In this document: positions 36,437 through 46,212 of the stretch, piece by piece
Layout: every line of letters begins with the position of its first letter
How positions within the stretch are numbered: the stretch's first letter is position 1
DNA from: Rhizomucor pusillus
Lineage: Eukaryota > Mucoromycota > Mucoromycetes > Mucorales > Lichtheimiaceae
Direction of reading: 5' to 3'
Assembly (NCBI GenBank): GCA_900175165.2
Contig: FWWN02000678.1
Span: 32,245 to 96,244 of the forward strand
Length of the DNA stretch: 64,000 nt
Translations under genes and position numbers: made by a program
Notes under the pieces: model-generated
What the model saw: only the letters and a program-made list of their open reading frames with translations
The model's database searches: none
What the model was told of the DNA's origin: nothing

Positions 36437-37537
36437 TCATCCTTTCCAACCTTCGGGAGGTATACTGCGGTATCCTTGCATGTTCTGTGGAGCTGCTCGT
36501 GGGGTACCATGCTGATAAGGTCTTGCGTTGCTATAATGCACTGCATCTAGCGAAGAAGTTCGGACGTGAGCTGGCGCTGCTGCAGCTGGAGCTGGACGAT
36601 ATCCACCGCCAGCGACGTATGGATTCATAGGCCGCTGTTGAGGTTGATGCATTACATTTGTCCCCGTTCTATACACTGGTCGCGGAGACTGCTGTAGATG
36701 CTGGGCTACAGGGGCTGGTCGCGGAGATGAAGTGGTGGTATACACAGGACGGTACTGGACGTGACCTTGTGGTGGTGGAGGGGCAGCACCAGATCTATAC
36801 ATGGATGACTGATGAGGAGGAGGAGGTTGGTGCTGTGCGGGGTAACCATAGGGATATTGCTGTCGAACTGAAGGCGATGGATGTAGCTGTCCAGGGCCTG
36901 CTTGGTATGGCTGCCGTGGAGGAGCTGCTCGAGGATCGTAAGGTCGACTCGGTCGAGGAGATGCGCTTGCGGCAGAGTAGTACTGGGGATCCGGTCTGCT
37001 ACAGGGAATATTTGGTGGGTAAGGTTGTTGTTGCCATTGCTGCTGTATCTGTGGGTGTTGGTGTTGCTGAGGATATCCTTGATATTGCATTTGGGGCGCG
37101 GGAGAAGATTGCGTTGCAGGGTAATGCGAGTTATGTTGTTGAGCATGAATTTGACCTTGTGGTGAATGCACTTGCGTTTGCCCTTGGTTTGACAAAGGAC
37201 GATTATTGTTATGGTTTTGTTCCATTAAAGCAGCTCCAGCTTGCGGTTTCGGTGGCGAGTGAGTTGGCGAAGGCAGGTAGTCCAAAAAGTCTACAACATC
37301 GGCTGCGCTTGGTTCCGGACCAAAGTCGTGCTGTTGTCCACTTTCAGACTCTTCTTCCTTTGCATTGGTTCCTTGCTTGCTAGCATCGGGGTCATCTTGT
37401 TGATATTGCTGTAACAAAGACGCCTTCTTCTTCTCGAAGCCTTTCTGGGTAATGTCGCCATCTTCAAGCTCAAGTTCGAGATTGCGAAGCTTATCTAGAA
37501 GTTCTCGCGGCAGATCTTGATCAGACTCTGACGCCAT
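36437..37537 (-). CDS. DMAP1-binding-domain protein with a Pro/Gln-rich tail
   Basis: A single exon of 366 residues. Residues ~8-45 (LPRELLDKLRNLELELEDGD, then TQKGFEKKKASLL) match the DMAP1-binding domain. This short helical module is found at the N-terminus of DIP2-type adenylating proteins and of DNMT1. The rest is almost entirely Pro, Gln, Ser, His and Tyr (many PPP, QQ and YPPN runs) and must be largely disordered. No catalytic domain follows before the stop, so this is a stand-alone adaptor-like protein. Role and partners are unknown; a nuclear or cytoplasmic scaffold is a guess. The start MASESDQDLP is the only ATG before the domain. Confidence 0.75.
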   Translation of the reverse strand: MASESDQDLPRELLDKLRNLELELEDGDITQKGFEKKKASLLQQYQQDDPDASKQGTNAKEEESESGQQHDFGPEPSAADVVDFLDYLPSPTHSPPKPQAGAALMEQNHNNNRPLSNQGQTQVHSPQGQIHAQQHNSHYPATQSSPAPQMQYQGYPQQHQHPQIQQQWQQQPYPPNIPCSRPDPQYYSAASASPRPSRPYDPRAAPPRQPYQAGPGQLHPSPSVRQQYPYGYPAQHQPPPPHQSSMYRSGAAPPPPQGHVQYRPVYTTTSSPRPAPVAQHLQQSPRPVYRTGTNVMHQPQQRPMNPYVAGGGYRPAPAAAAPAHVRTSSLDAVHYSNARPYQHGTPRAAPQNMQGYRSIPPEGWKG

Positions 37538-38111
37538 CGGTCGTGTGCTTTCCTTAAAAAAGTTCGTTCACGAACTGCCCCTCGAAGCATTTTCAGTGCG
37601 CGAAACTCAGCGAAATGCGTCAAGCGGTCCGATCCGTCAATGGTACTAGATCCCGTTGACAAGACCTAAGGTTCTCGACCACCACCAACCCCAATAGACT
37701 CTCTCGATTTGAAAAATGTCCTTAATCCCATAGTAGCTGTAAACGAAAGAAAAGGATATGACTGCTAATCTTATTATCAAGCTATTACTCGCGTCCAGCA
37801 TCGGCCTCGTTTAAAACAAGCTCTCGAAGCCGCCGGGTAATCTTTGCTACTTTCAAGAAAGACATGGCAAGTCTGTCCATCGCTCTTTTCCGCTTTCCCA
37901 GTGCTATCGTCGCTGGAGCTAGTCACTTTATATCCTTCCGTTTTGTGGTAAGAATAATATGAACCTTTTCCATCGAGCGCGTTCGTCGTCTTGTATCCAT
38001 GAATAATGATAACAATGCTTTTTGCTTACGTTGATCGGAGTGTACGATTGACGTAAATTGCATGCCAGGCACAGATTGCTGCTGCGCACCGAACTTGCAC
38101 GTTTGTGAATC
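37538..38111. promoter_or_regulatory. Divergent spacer between the DMAP1-domain gene and OPA3
   Basis: About 570 bases that must contain promoters for both directions. No exon is supported: the short ATG-led frame at 37862 closes after about 30 codons. No clear TATA box was picked out. Confidence 0.4.
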
Positions 38112-38978
38112 ATGAGTACCCTTAAACTCGGTTCATTGTTGATACGGTACGAAGGAAAACATGGTATAAATATGAACAAGGGAAGCTTATAAGCATGAAC
38201 AGTACGCTCGCGAAGCCTGTGGCGAACTCCATAAAGACGCAAGCAAAGCAGCATCCAACATTCCGCGAATTCTGCATAGGCGTCGCCCAGGTACGCACGA
38301 TTGAAAGAGATCAATAAGCCGCAACAATGTTGAACAAAGACACACTAGAGATCGCACAAACTGGAAATGACGTTAAAAATGAAATTCCTGGGATACAAGA
38401 AGGAAGTGATACGACCATTGAACGACGCTCGGTAAAGCAAAATTACTAGGCAAAGGAAATTGTTGAACGCGCAGCTAAAGGACGACATCAGTGCTGTTGA
38501 AGCAGGCGCCAACTTTCTGAGTGAGTCGTTTGTTTTCGGCGTCGCTGCGGCTATCATTATTGCTGAGAGTTGGAGGTAGTAACAGTGCCGGTATAACGGG
38601 ATACTCGTTTGCTAAGCGTTGTAAATACTTGCAGATCGCATCATACAGCGAAAACGAGAAGAAATTACGTGGATGACGCATTGGAGAATCTAGAAAATGA
38701 GACTACACGGCTAAAGGAATTAGTTGAACAGACTAAGGAGGCACACAAGGCAGCAGAAGAGAGATTACAGTTGATAGAGGAAGATAACGTCCAACTCCGT
38801 AAAATATTGAACGAGGTAATCCCCCTTTGCTATGTAACGAGTATATTGAATTACTAAACTTACCATCCTGATTTAATAGATGCTCTCAGTTAGTATGGGA
38901 ATGAAAAGACACACAGAATACGAAAAACCGGTTGTCGTTACCATACCGGGAATAAATAATGGTAAAGACAGTTCATGA
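38112..38978 (+). CDS. OPA3: OPA3-like mitochondrial protein
   Basis: Six small exons: 38112-38146, 38203-38290, 38349-38431, 38492-38575, 38635-38815 and 38880-38978, giving 189 residues. The first exon is only 35 nt. The rebuilt N-terminus reads MSTLKLGSLLIRTLAKPVAN and continues with QHPTFREFCIGVAQ, KMKFLGYK...IRPLNDARAVEAGANFL and a hydrophobic FVFGVAAAIIIAESWR. These are the conserved OPA3 blocks in order. A coiled coil (about residues 115-155: EETTRLKELVEQTKEAHK-like heptads) and a short tail follow. OPA3 proteins are attached to mitochondrial membranes and influence morphology and lipid balance; the biochemical activity is not established. The 3' end lies only 37 bases from that of gatA. 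Confidence 0.9.
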
Positions 38979-39015
38979 TCAAATTATTACCGTGGTTCGA
39001 TTATGTAGTGTCTTT

Positions 39016-40987
39016 TTAATTCGTCGAGTCATTTATTAAGCGCTGAGCTAGCTGCAGCAGGAAACGATCGTAACCATACTGGGTAATCAACTGCAGACCG
39101 ACGGGATACCCATTTGACTCTCCAAAAGGAACAGAGATGGCTGGCAAGCCAGCCAGACTGGCAGGAACTGTCATAACATCGTTTAGATATGGTTCGGCTG
39201 CACTTTGAGAAGTGGTACATTCCTCTATGGATGGCGCTGCCGATATCGCACATGGTGTTAAAATAGCGTGCACGGTCTGATAGCTGCCAGATTGAGAGCG
39301 ATTGTTCAAAATATTTGGCTGTATGAAAACCTGATCGAAATCTTGTTGAACCAAGCGACGTGCTTTTTGCGCCGGCAAAAAGTGCTTATCATAGGTGCTA
39401 GGAAAGGTCACCGTTAGATATAAGGAAGGCATCGTTCGCGAAAAGTTTCTAGCATTTACCCTGCTGTCAATACATGCGTGCCAAGCATGATACGTCGTTT
39501 TACTTCTGGTCCGAAACCATTGCTTCTGGTTTGTGCATACAATGCTCCTTCCGTAGCAGTGTCATTGCTGCAAAATCCTTTGAAAAGGAAAGAGGGTCAG
39601 AAAAAGATGCATAAAATCCAACGTTTTGTAATCAATGCAAGCTTATTACCATAGCGCACACCATCGTATCTTGCAAGATTGGAGCTTGCTTCGGCAAGGG
39701 CGATAGTAAAGTACGCTGAAAGCGCGAGTTTAGTGTGCGGCAAGTTGATTGAAACGACGGTGGCACCCAGCTCCCTAAATTGGCGGATGCCTTTGCGCCA
39801 TATTTCCAGTATCGAAACATCCAAAGGTTTTACATAGTATTCTTGAGGTATTCCGATCACCAGACCAGAAAGATCTCCTGCTTTCCATTTGGCTGCGACG
39901 GCATCGTCTAATGGGTCAACCGTCTGGCGTACTTCAGGAAGCATGCATGTGGGATCTTTGGTATCGTACTTGGATATAACATCTGAAACAGGGATCGTGT
40001 AAATACAGAATTAAGTAATGAAGCAATTCGAAGGAGGAACTTGCCATAAACTTGCTTTACATCCTCGACGGAGCGACCCAGTATACCAATGGTATCCAGC
40101 GAATTTGCATAGGTCACCAACCCATATCTCGAAATTCGGCCATATGAAGGCTTGAAGCCCACAACACCACAGTACGAAGCTGGTAGCCGCACCGATCCAC
40201 CGGTATCTGACCCTAATGCTCTAATTCATACGAGTTAACTTGCTGTTAAACAATTACTCCCAGAAAAAGGTACTTGCATAGAGCACATATCAGCCGCCAC
40301 CGCGGCAGCGCTGCCGCCCGAGCTACCACCGGCTACACGGGCAATATCTTTAGGATTATGGACAGGTCCAAAATGGCTAAAAATATTTGCTGAGCTATCA
40401 TTCCGATGTTATCAGCATACAAATTCGAGTCTATTTTGTGCAATACCGTTTTACCCCATTCCGAATTCGTCCATATTGGTCTTGCCAACGATCACGGCGC
40501 CTGCTTGCCGAAGAAAACTGACTGCGGTCGCATCGTATGGTGATGAAAAGTCTGTCAATAGGTCGTTAGCTCCATTGCACTTAGAGCAAAGAAAGGATTT
40601 ATTTGCCTTCGAGAATTTGGGAGGCGCAAGTCGTAGGAAGATCCGTCGTACAAATGTTGTCTTTGACAGCGACAGGGATAGCTGCGAGTGGGCCTTGGCG
40701 ACAAGTGCAGAGACGTTAGGAAACTGTGTGTATTGTCTTTTTTCTTATTTGTTGGGCGCACCTTTGCAAGATTCTGCCTGCTTTTGCAAAATGTCCTGAC
40801 TTTGCACATTAGTAAACGCGTTGATTTGGCCGTTGTCGGTTTCGATCTTGGTCAATGCCCTTTCCCAAGTAACCAAACTGCGAACCTTTCACAGGGTATT
40901 AGTCTTTTCTGTATCTTTGTATGCGACAAGCACACTTACTAGGGCTCGTTTAAAAGAAGGAACTTTGACGCATGATTTTACTATCAT
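39016..40987 (-). CDS. gatA: Mitochondrial glutamyl-tRNA(Gln) amidotransferase subunit A
   Basis: Nine exons on the minus strand: 40940-40987, 40762-40885, 40607-40693, 40455-40551, 40278-40394, 40045-40220, 39650-39982, 39460-39577 and 39016-39397, giving 493 residues. The amidase-signature catalytic triad is intact: Lys in PVAVKDN, the cis-Ser in [11 protein letters not shown] and the nucleophile Ser in [26 protein letters not shown] and [10 protein letters not shown] also match GatA. With GatB and a third subunit it amidates Glu-tRNA(Gln) to Gln-tRNA(Gln) for mitochondrial translation, releasing ammonia from glutamine. Three of its eight introns must use GC donors (40552-40606, 40221-40277, 39983-40044); GT alternatives break the frame or lose conserved residues. 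The start MIVKSCVK gives a short leader that could act in mitochondrial import. Confidence 0.94.
39983..40606 (-). other. Cluster of three GC-AG introns in gatA
   Basis: Donors on the minus strand: GAAG|GCAAAT (intron 40552-40606), TCTAT|GCAAGT (40221-40277) and TATG|GCAAGT (39983-40044). Each is paired with a normal AG acceptor, and each restores a conserved GatA block: [23 protein letters not shown] and VKQVYDVISKYD. Intron 40395-40454 between them uses an ordinary GT. Confidence 0.8.
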
Positions 40988-42258
40988 TTGAACGCTGGGA
41001 AAGATGCGCCACTATAATTTCGTTCTCGGACCGAACGTCAAGTCCCGCGAAACTGGAAGATAGATTACAGCAAATGCTCAGACTAACGCTCCTTACAATG
41101 ATCATACTATGAAATGGATGTTCAAGTTAATGCTTGCTCTCTCGCAGCTAAAAAAAAAAAAGAGTGTTAAGAAGCTGTCTTGCTTTTACCGTTGTCGCGT
41201 AGCATGAAATGGATCTCTTATCAACATTTTCAATTTGAAAGCACGCCTTTGTGCCATAAACCATACTATTTTCATCAACTACATCGGCAGTTATTGTCTG
41301 TCCACTTGCATTCTAACGAAAGTCTGATATAGTCAATCAATAGCGACAAATTCGGTTGCTATGGTGGCGCTTAAGCGGAAATGACGTCCTACTATGGTAC
41401 TGGATACATTTGGTGGCACAGAGTTTTAAATAAAGCTCTCTTCTCGAAAAGATCATGACTTTTAACGAATAATAGCTCACAGCTCTAGTTTCGAGAGAAA
41501 TTTGCGTTCGTGAATCAGGGGGAAGGTGACAAGCTTTAATTTCAAGTGTCATCCTCCATTGTGGATTTACCGTTGCCAGTGAACTGTCATACTATTTGCT
41601 GGGCTTCGTCTGTTTTCTCATCGACGATATATCCGTCAGTTCCTCACGAATACATTTGCTGATTTCGTATTTTCATTCTTGAACGATCATTAACGGCGAC
41701 TCAGTTTCCTTACTACATCTTGAATACCAGAGTTGCGTGATATTCAGTGCTTAGTTATTTATTGCTACCTACGTTTATCCAAACTGCTATACTGAAAGAG
41801 GATTGCTTGGACTATCGATACTAGGTCGGTTTCATAACCTCTAGGCTAGGCTCAATTTGGCGGCTCTTGGATCATTTGAAATGCTCTGGCTCAAATTGGA
41901 AAATCTATTATTATGTCGTTATCGGCAGCATTTTGTACGACATTGAGGAAATAGTGGGCAATTTCATGGGAGGAGGAGCCTCAAGAGGGGGGTCGAGGAA
42001 TCATTGAGGGGTTAGACAAGTCCTATAAGTGGTCAAGAAGACCTAGTTCTGACTGGAAACAATACGCTCACCGCGGCCTATCGACTCCAAAAGTCAAAGC
42101 GGAAATTCTGGTTCCTGGTCGACCGCGTTCCAGAACGACTATATGTTTCAGAACCTAACGAGTGACCCAGCCACTTCGAGCCACAAACGCCAAGGACCCT
42201 TTCCTCCTGTTCTGCGAGGAACCCACCGCCTGGTGCTGCAGAGGTTTCTCCGCTCTCC
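40988..42258. promoter_or_regulatory. Divergent spacer between gatA and the RhoGAP gene
   Basis: About 1.27 kb with no supportable exon. A poly-A run sits at ~41149-41162. The region presumably holds both promoters and a long leader for the RhoGAP gene. An ORF-sized stretch on the minus strand at 41337-41552 has no family resemblance. Confidence 0.4.
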
Positions 42259-45200
42259 ATGAACACTTTACTCGACGATTCTACCTTTATATACGAGGAG
42301 AACGAGGACCCACGCTGCAGCGGCTGTCTCCAATATATTGAAGACGGTTCCGTTATACAGTTTGGAGAAGGCGTCTGGCATTTCGAATGGTAGGCATTCT
42401 TATCAATCTGTTCCAGTCTATACGTCGCTTAATCGGATACTTCTCGACAGTTTTCGCTGCGCCAAATGTCACAAATTAGTCGAGTGCTACAGCAACCTGT
42501 TGCTCCTTCGTGACGGCAGCCCTATCTGTGAAGATTGCTCATACGTCTGTCATGCATGCGGCAAGGCCATCAAAGCAGAAGCCATCATGACGGGTAAGAC
42601 TAGAAATATCGTGGGACAAAGGAGTTGGCAGGCTGACACATCCTTCCCAGGCGATGAGGCATATCATGCAGAATGCTTTCGCTGTGCGCAGTGTAATATT
42701 AAAATCGAAGATTTAGTCTTTACTCAGACGAGCAAGGTCAGCGATTAATCAATTGCCTGTTTGCACGACAAACTGACGTAAAAGAGTTTCAGGGGATATT
42801 CTGTACATCATGTCACGAAGCAAGAAAGCAGCAACGACAGCGAAGAAAGGAGGAAAGAATGCAACAGCAGCAACAGCACTTGCAAGCATCGTCTCAAGAG
42901 CCCCTGCGACGTGGTCAGGATACACTGGTATGCCTCCCTAGTAATATAATACCCTCTGCAGAAAATTTAATAGGAAGTAGAACAAATCGCCAAGTCTCTC
43001 TCGTGGCAACCCTTCGCCGCGCTGGCACAAACCTCAGGAGGAATGTAGCAACGAACATACGAGGTCGAGTCCGTCAGCATTCAAATCCACGGCGGCAGAC
43101 GAAAAGCACAATTCAAAGAACTTGATTTTGAGTAAGTCCAACCATCATCCTGGCCTTAATTCTTCCCTTCCTAACTTTTACCGACAAAATTCCAGGCGCG
43201 AATGAACTTGCTGAACTCAATCAAATGCTTAACCATGCGATTGAGTCGAACTTGAACGACGATATTCCTGTACCATATTCTCATTCGGAGCATATTCCCA
43301 GTCCACCAAAGACACGAGGTTCGGTCTCTCCTTCATCTGATGCGACGTTTCTCTCACTAAACAGCAACGATCATTATGATTTTGACGCAGACGATGATGT
43401 AACAGTGAATGACACCACCACACGTAACGAGAAATATATCAAGCATCTGGAGCAGGAGCTTGCACATACGAAAAATCGTCTCCACGAAGTTGACAGCAAA
43501 TTTAACAAGATCAAGGTGCTTATATTAAATTAACTGACCATTCCTGGATTATTTGGACTAACGATTGATTGGATGATATTCTAGACGATTAGCAGGAAGG
43601 CGCTCGACGAATTCCACGTTGTCAAAGAAGGCTACGCCGCTGAAGTCGCAGCACGACAAGAAGCAGAAGCACAAGCAGCAAGGTTGAAATCCGAGTTAGC
43701 AATATGGCACCAGACCTCTCTGCTTGGGAGCGAAGAAACGACTCAGATGCTGAAAGAAGAAATCGCCCGCCTATCGCGATCTAAAGCCGAACTAGAAAAG
43801 GCTTGCTTTGATCTGCAGAGCATGCGAGACAACCTGGTAACTGATATCTGTAACGATATATTGAGGTAAGCACAAAAATAGCTTGCATCTTCATCATGCT
43901 TGCGCCTTTGCTGAAAAGATTTGCTTACTGTAGCCGGACCTCGGTCGAAAATGGTGCCAATGATTTGCAAAAGAGTTTACAGCAACAATTGCAATCCTTC
44001 AAGACTGATATTGATATTGCCAAAGCTAGCTACGCACGGCTTGTCAAAGCAAGAGACGATATCATCAACGAAATGATCATGCTCAATACCAAAAACGCGG
44101 AACTGACCAGCCTTAACAATGACCTGTCAAGGCGTGTGACAGAAAGAGAACGAGAGGCCATTGCTGTTATGGCAGGTACAAGCTTTTTGGGTCCAGACGA
44201 AATTGAAAAGGAGCAAGAGCAACGGAAATCAGACGAGAATGTCTCTGGCGAAGTTGCGGTCTCCCTCGAACGCAAGTCGTCCGATCACCAGAATGTGCGT
44301 AAAGTTGCGCAGCGTGACAGTATCAGTAAGGCCGAACCGCCGAAGATGTTCAAGTTCAGAAGAAACAAGGGAGGAAATGTATTTGGACGCAAAGGACAAG
44401 GCAACAAAAAGAACAGTGAAGAAATGACTATTGGATTGCCATACGATGCCACAACCAGTCAACCTTTCAATTTTACGAATGAGAACACAAAGACAAAGTC
44501 TAGCAGCGACGTGAAGGAACTCGTGGATGTGAATCTCAAGAACAGAGCTGGTCACTCGTTTACGCAGACACGGTTTTTGCGTCCTGCAAAATGCGAGATC
44601 TGTGCCGATAAGATTTGGCGTGCGAGCGAACTCAAATGTCAAGGTACGTGACAAAATGGAACAAGTTTCAAATAAGCATTGATATCGTTGACACTTATTG
44701 GTAGGATGTGGATATGTTTGTCACTTTAAATGCATGCACAATGTATCGGCTGCTTGTGCTGGAAAAAACAGCATGGATTCCAGTCGAAATCCAGTTGAGC
44801 AGGCGCCCAAAAGTAAGCAAACTTGAACCTTTCCGTTTGCAAACAAGCAACTAATATATATTGTTCATCAAGTGATATTTGGTAACGATCTGGCTGCTCA
44901 AGTTCAGTTGGAAAAAGGTACAATACCATTAGTAGTACAGAAATGTATTGAAGCTGTAGAAGCTCGAGGTGAGAATCAGATAGAACAGTGAATTGCTTGA
45001 TAATCCTGTCAGGGTTTTACTCATGTTAATTCAAAGGTATGGATTTCGAAGGCATTTACCGAAAATCGGGCGCTGCTGGTCAGATGCGGCAAATACAACA
45101 ATGCTTTGAGAAGGGAGAAGCTCCGGATCTCAGCGATGAAGACAAATGGAACGATATATGTGCAGTTACTAGTGTCTTGAAGCAATATTTCCGTGACCTA

Positions 45201-45800
45201 CCTGATCCTTTATTTACCTATGATCTCCATCCGCAATTTATGGAAGCTTCAGGTTAGTTGACTGATGGTATGCATGTTCTTCTTGATCTGGTGTTAACTT
45301 GGAATTTTTCAGTCGCCAGTGCTGATCAACAGTTTGCACAATTCCAAAAAATTATTCATTTGTTACCTCCTGAAAACTATCACACTCTGAAATTTTTGAT
45401 GCAACATTTGGACAAGTAAGTTTGCGCTATCTTTACAAGTTTAGAAATGGTGGGATTTCTAAAAGACCTTTGCAGGATCCAACGACAGCATAGCGAGAAT
45501 CTAATGACTGCGCGCAACTTGGCTGTGGTGTTTGGGCCGACATTAATGCGAGATCGCGACGAAAGCCGAGACCTTGTAGATATGAATCGAAAAATTACCG
45601 CTATCGAGTACATACTGAATCATGTTCCTGCTTTATTCGCCGATCCTTCACCCCACCAACAAAACCGCTCTTCCCCACTTCCTACCACCAGACGGAACTC
45701 CCTTGTTCGTGCTAACCATCGCCGAGACTACTCTACCGATGATATCCTGCGTGCGTTTCCGCCCGCTGTACCCCCACGTGAAAATGCCAACTACATCTAA
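42259..45800 (+). CDS. LIM-LIM-C1-RhoGAP protein (Rga family)
   Basis: Thirteen exons: 42259-42389, 42451-42593, 42651-42736, 42793-42927, 42981-43131, 43196-43515, 43585-43865, 43934-44643, 44705-44812, 44873-44968, 45037-45252, 45313-45415 and 45476-45800, giving 934 residues. Two LIM zinc fingers (~20-75 and ~80-140; CSGC...HFECFRCAKC and CHACGK...HAECFRCAQC) are followed by a Ser/Pro-rich linker. A long coiled coil (~340-520) comes next, then a C1 zinc domain (~621-667, HSFTQTRF...CEIC...CGYVCHFKC). The RhoGAP domain (~695-880) carries its arginine finger in GIYRKSG (Arg ~729). Such proteins switch off Cdc42/Rho GTPases at sites of polar growth and septation; LIM domains give partner binding. 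A C1 domain beside RhoGAP suggests membrane or diacylglycerol recruitment, though not all C1 domains bind lipid. The 42928-42980 intron is needed to keep the linker open. Confidence 0.93.
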
Positions 45801-46212
45801 TGGGCTGGTCCCAGACATTGTACAATAAATCTCCAAGCCATTATTCATAAGCTTATACTCCTCTATATATCAAGTTTCAGTGGACGTTCAAAGATAAGAG
45901 GGTCTTACAATGCATGAATATTTTGCGCACAGAATGTCCAAGGAATAAGTATCCAAACATTGGATGAACCATGTAGGCACCAGTTTGATTTTACTATAAT
46001 GGTCAGAAAAAGAAATTCTGTGCGAAGTATGCTTATAGAATATTCCGTCATGGGTCTTTCTACAACTTGAATTCGATCGATGGACGTCACCGTGATAGAG
46101 TCTTCTTTAGTTCGTTGCAGGGGTATCAGACTTAGTGAGACAATTATATATAAACCGATTAGATCACATTGGGGAACCAGCGTTGTTTTCTTGCACCCCT
46201 CACTCTCATATT
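45801..46212. other. Tandem intergenic region with the catalase promoter
   Basis: About 410 bases between the RhoGAP stop and the catalase start. It includes a TATA element at 46145 and otherwise no recognisable feature. Confidence 0.5.
46145..46154 (+). promoter_or_regulatory. TATA box of the catalase gene
   Basis: TATATATAAA lies 68 bases before the chosen ATG (46213). Because it sits downstream of other in-frame ATGs at 46135 and before, it supports 46213 as the true start. Confidence 0.5.

Noticed and set aside
36658..37383. 241-codon open frame (+) opposite the DMAP1-domain gene
   Set aside because: Antisense of a Pro/Gln-rich exon; the Val/Gly/Leu-rich composition is the reverse complement of its codons.
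42928..43125. Reading through without the 42928-42980 intron in the RhoGAP gene
   Set aside because: It runs into a stop at 43123-43125 before the coiled coil. Splicing to 42981 keeps the frame open into the next exon.
46135..46212. Upstream in-frame ATG for catalase
   Set aside because: It lies 5' of the TATA element, and the extra residues are unlike catalase N-termini.
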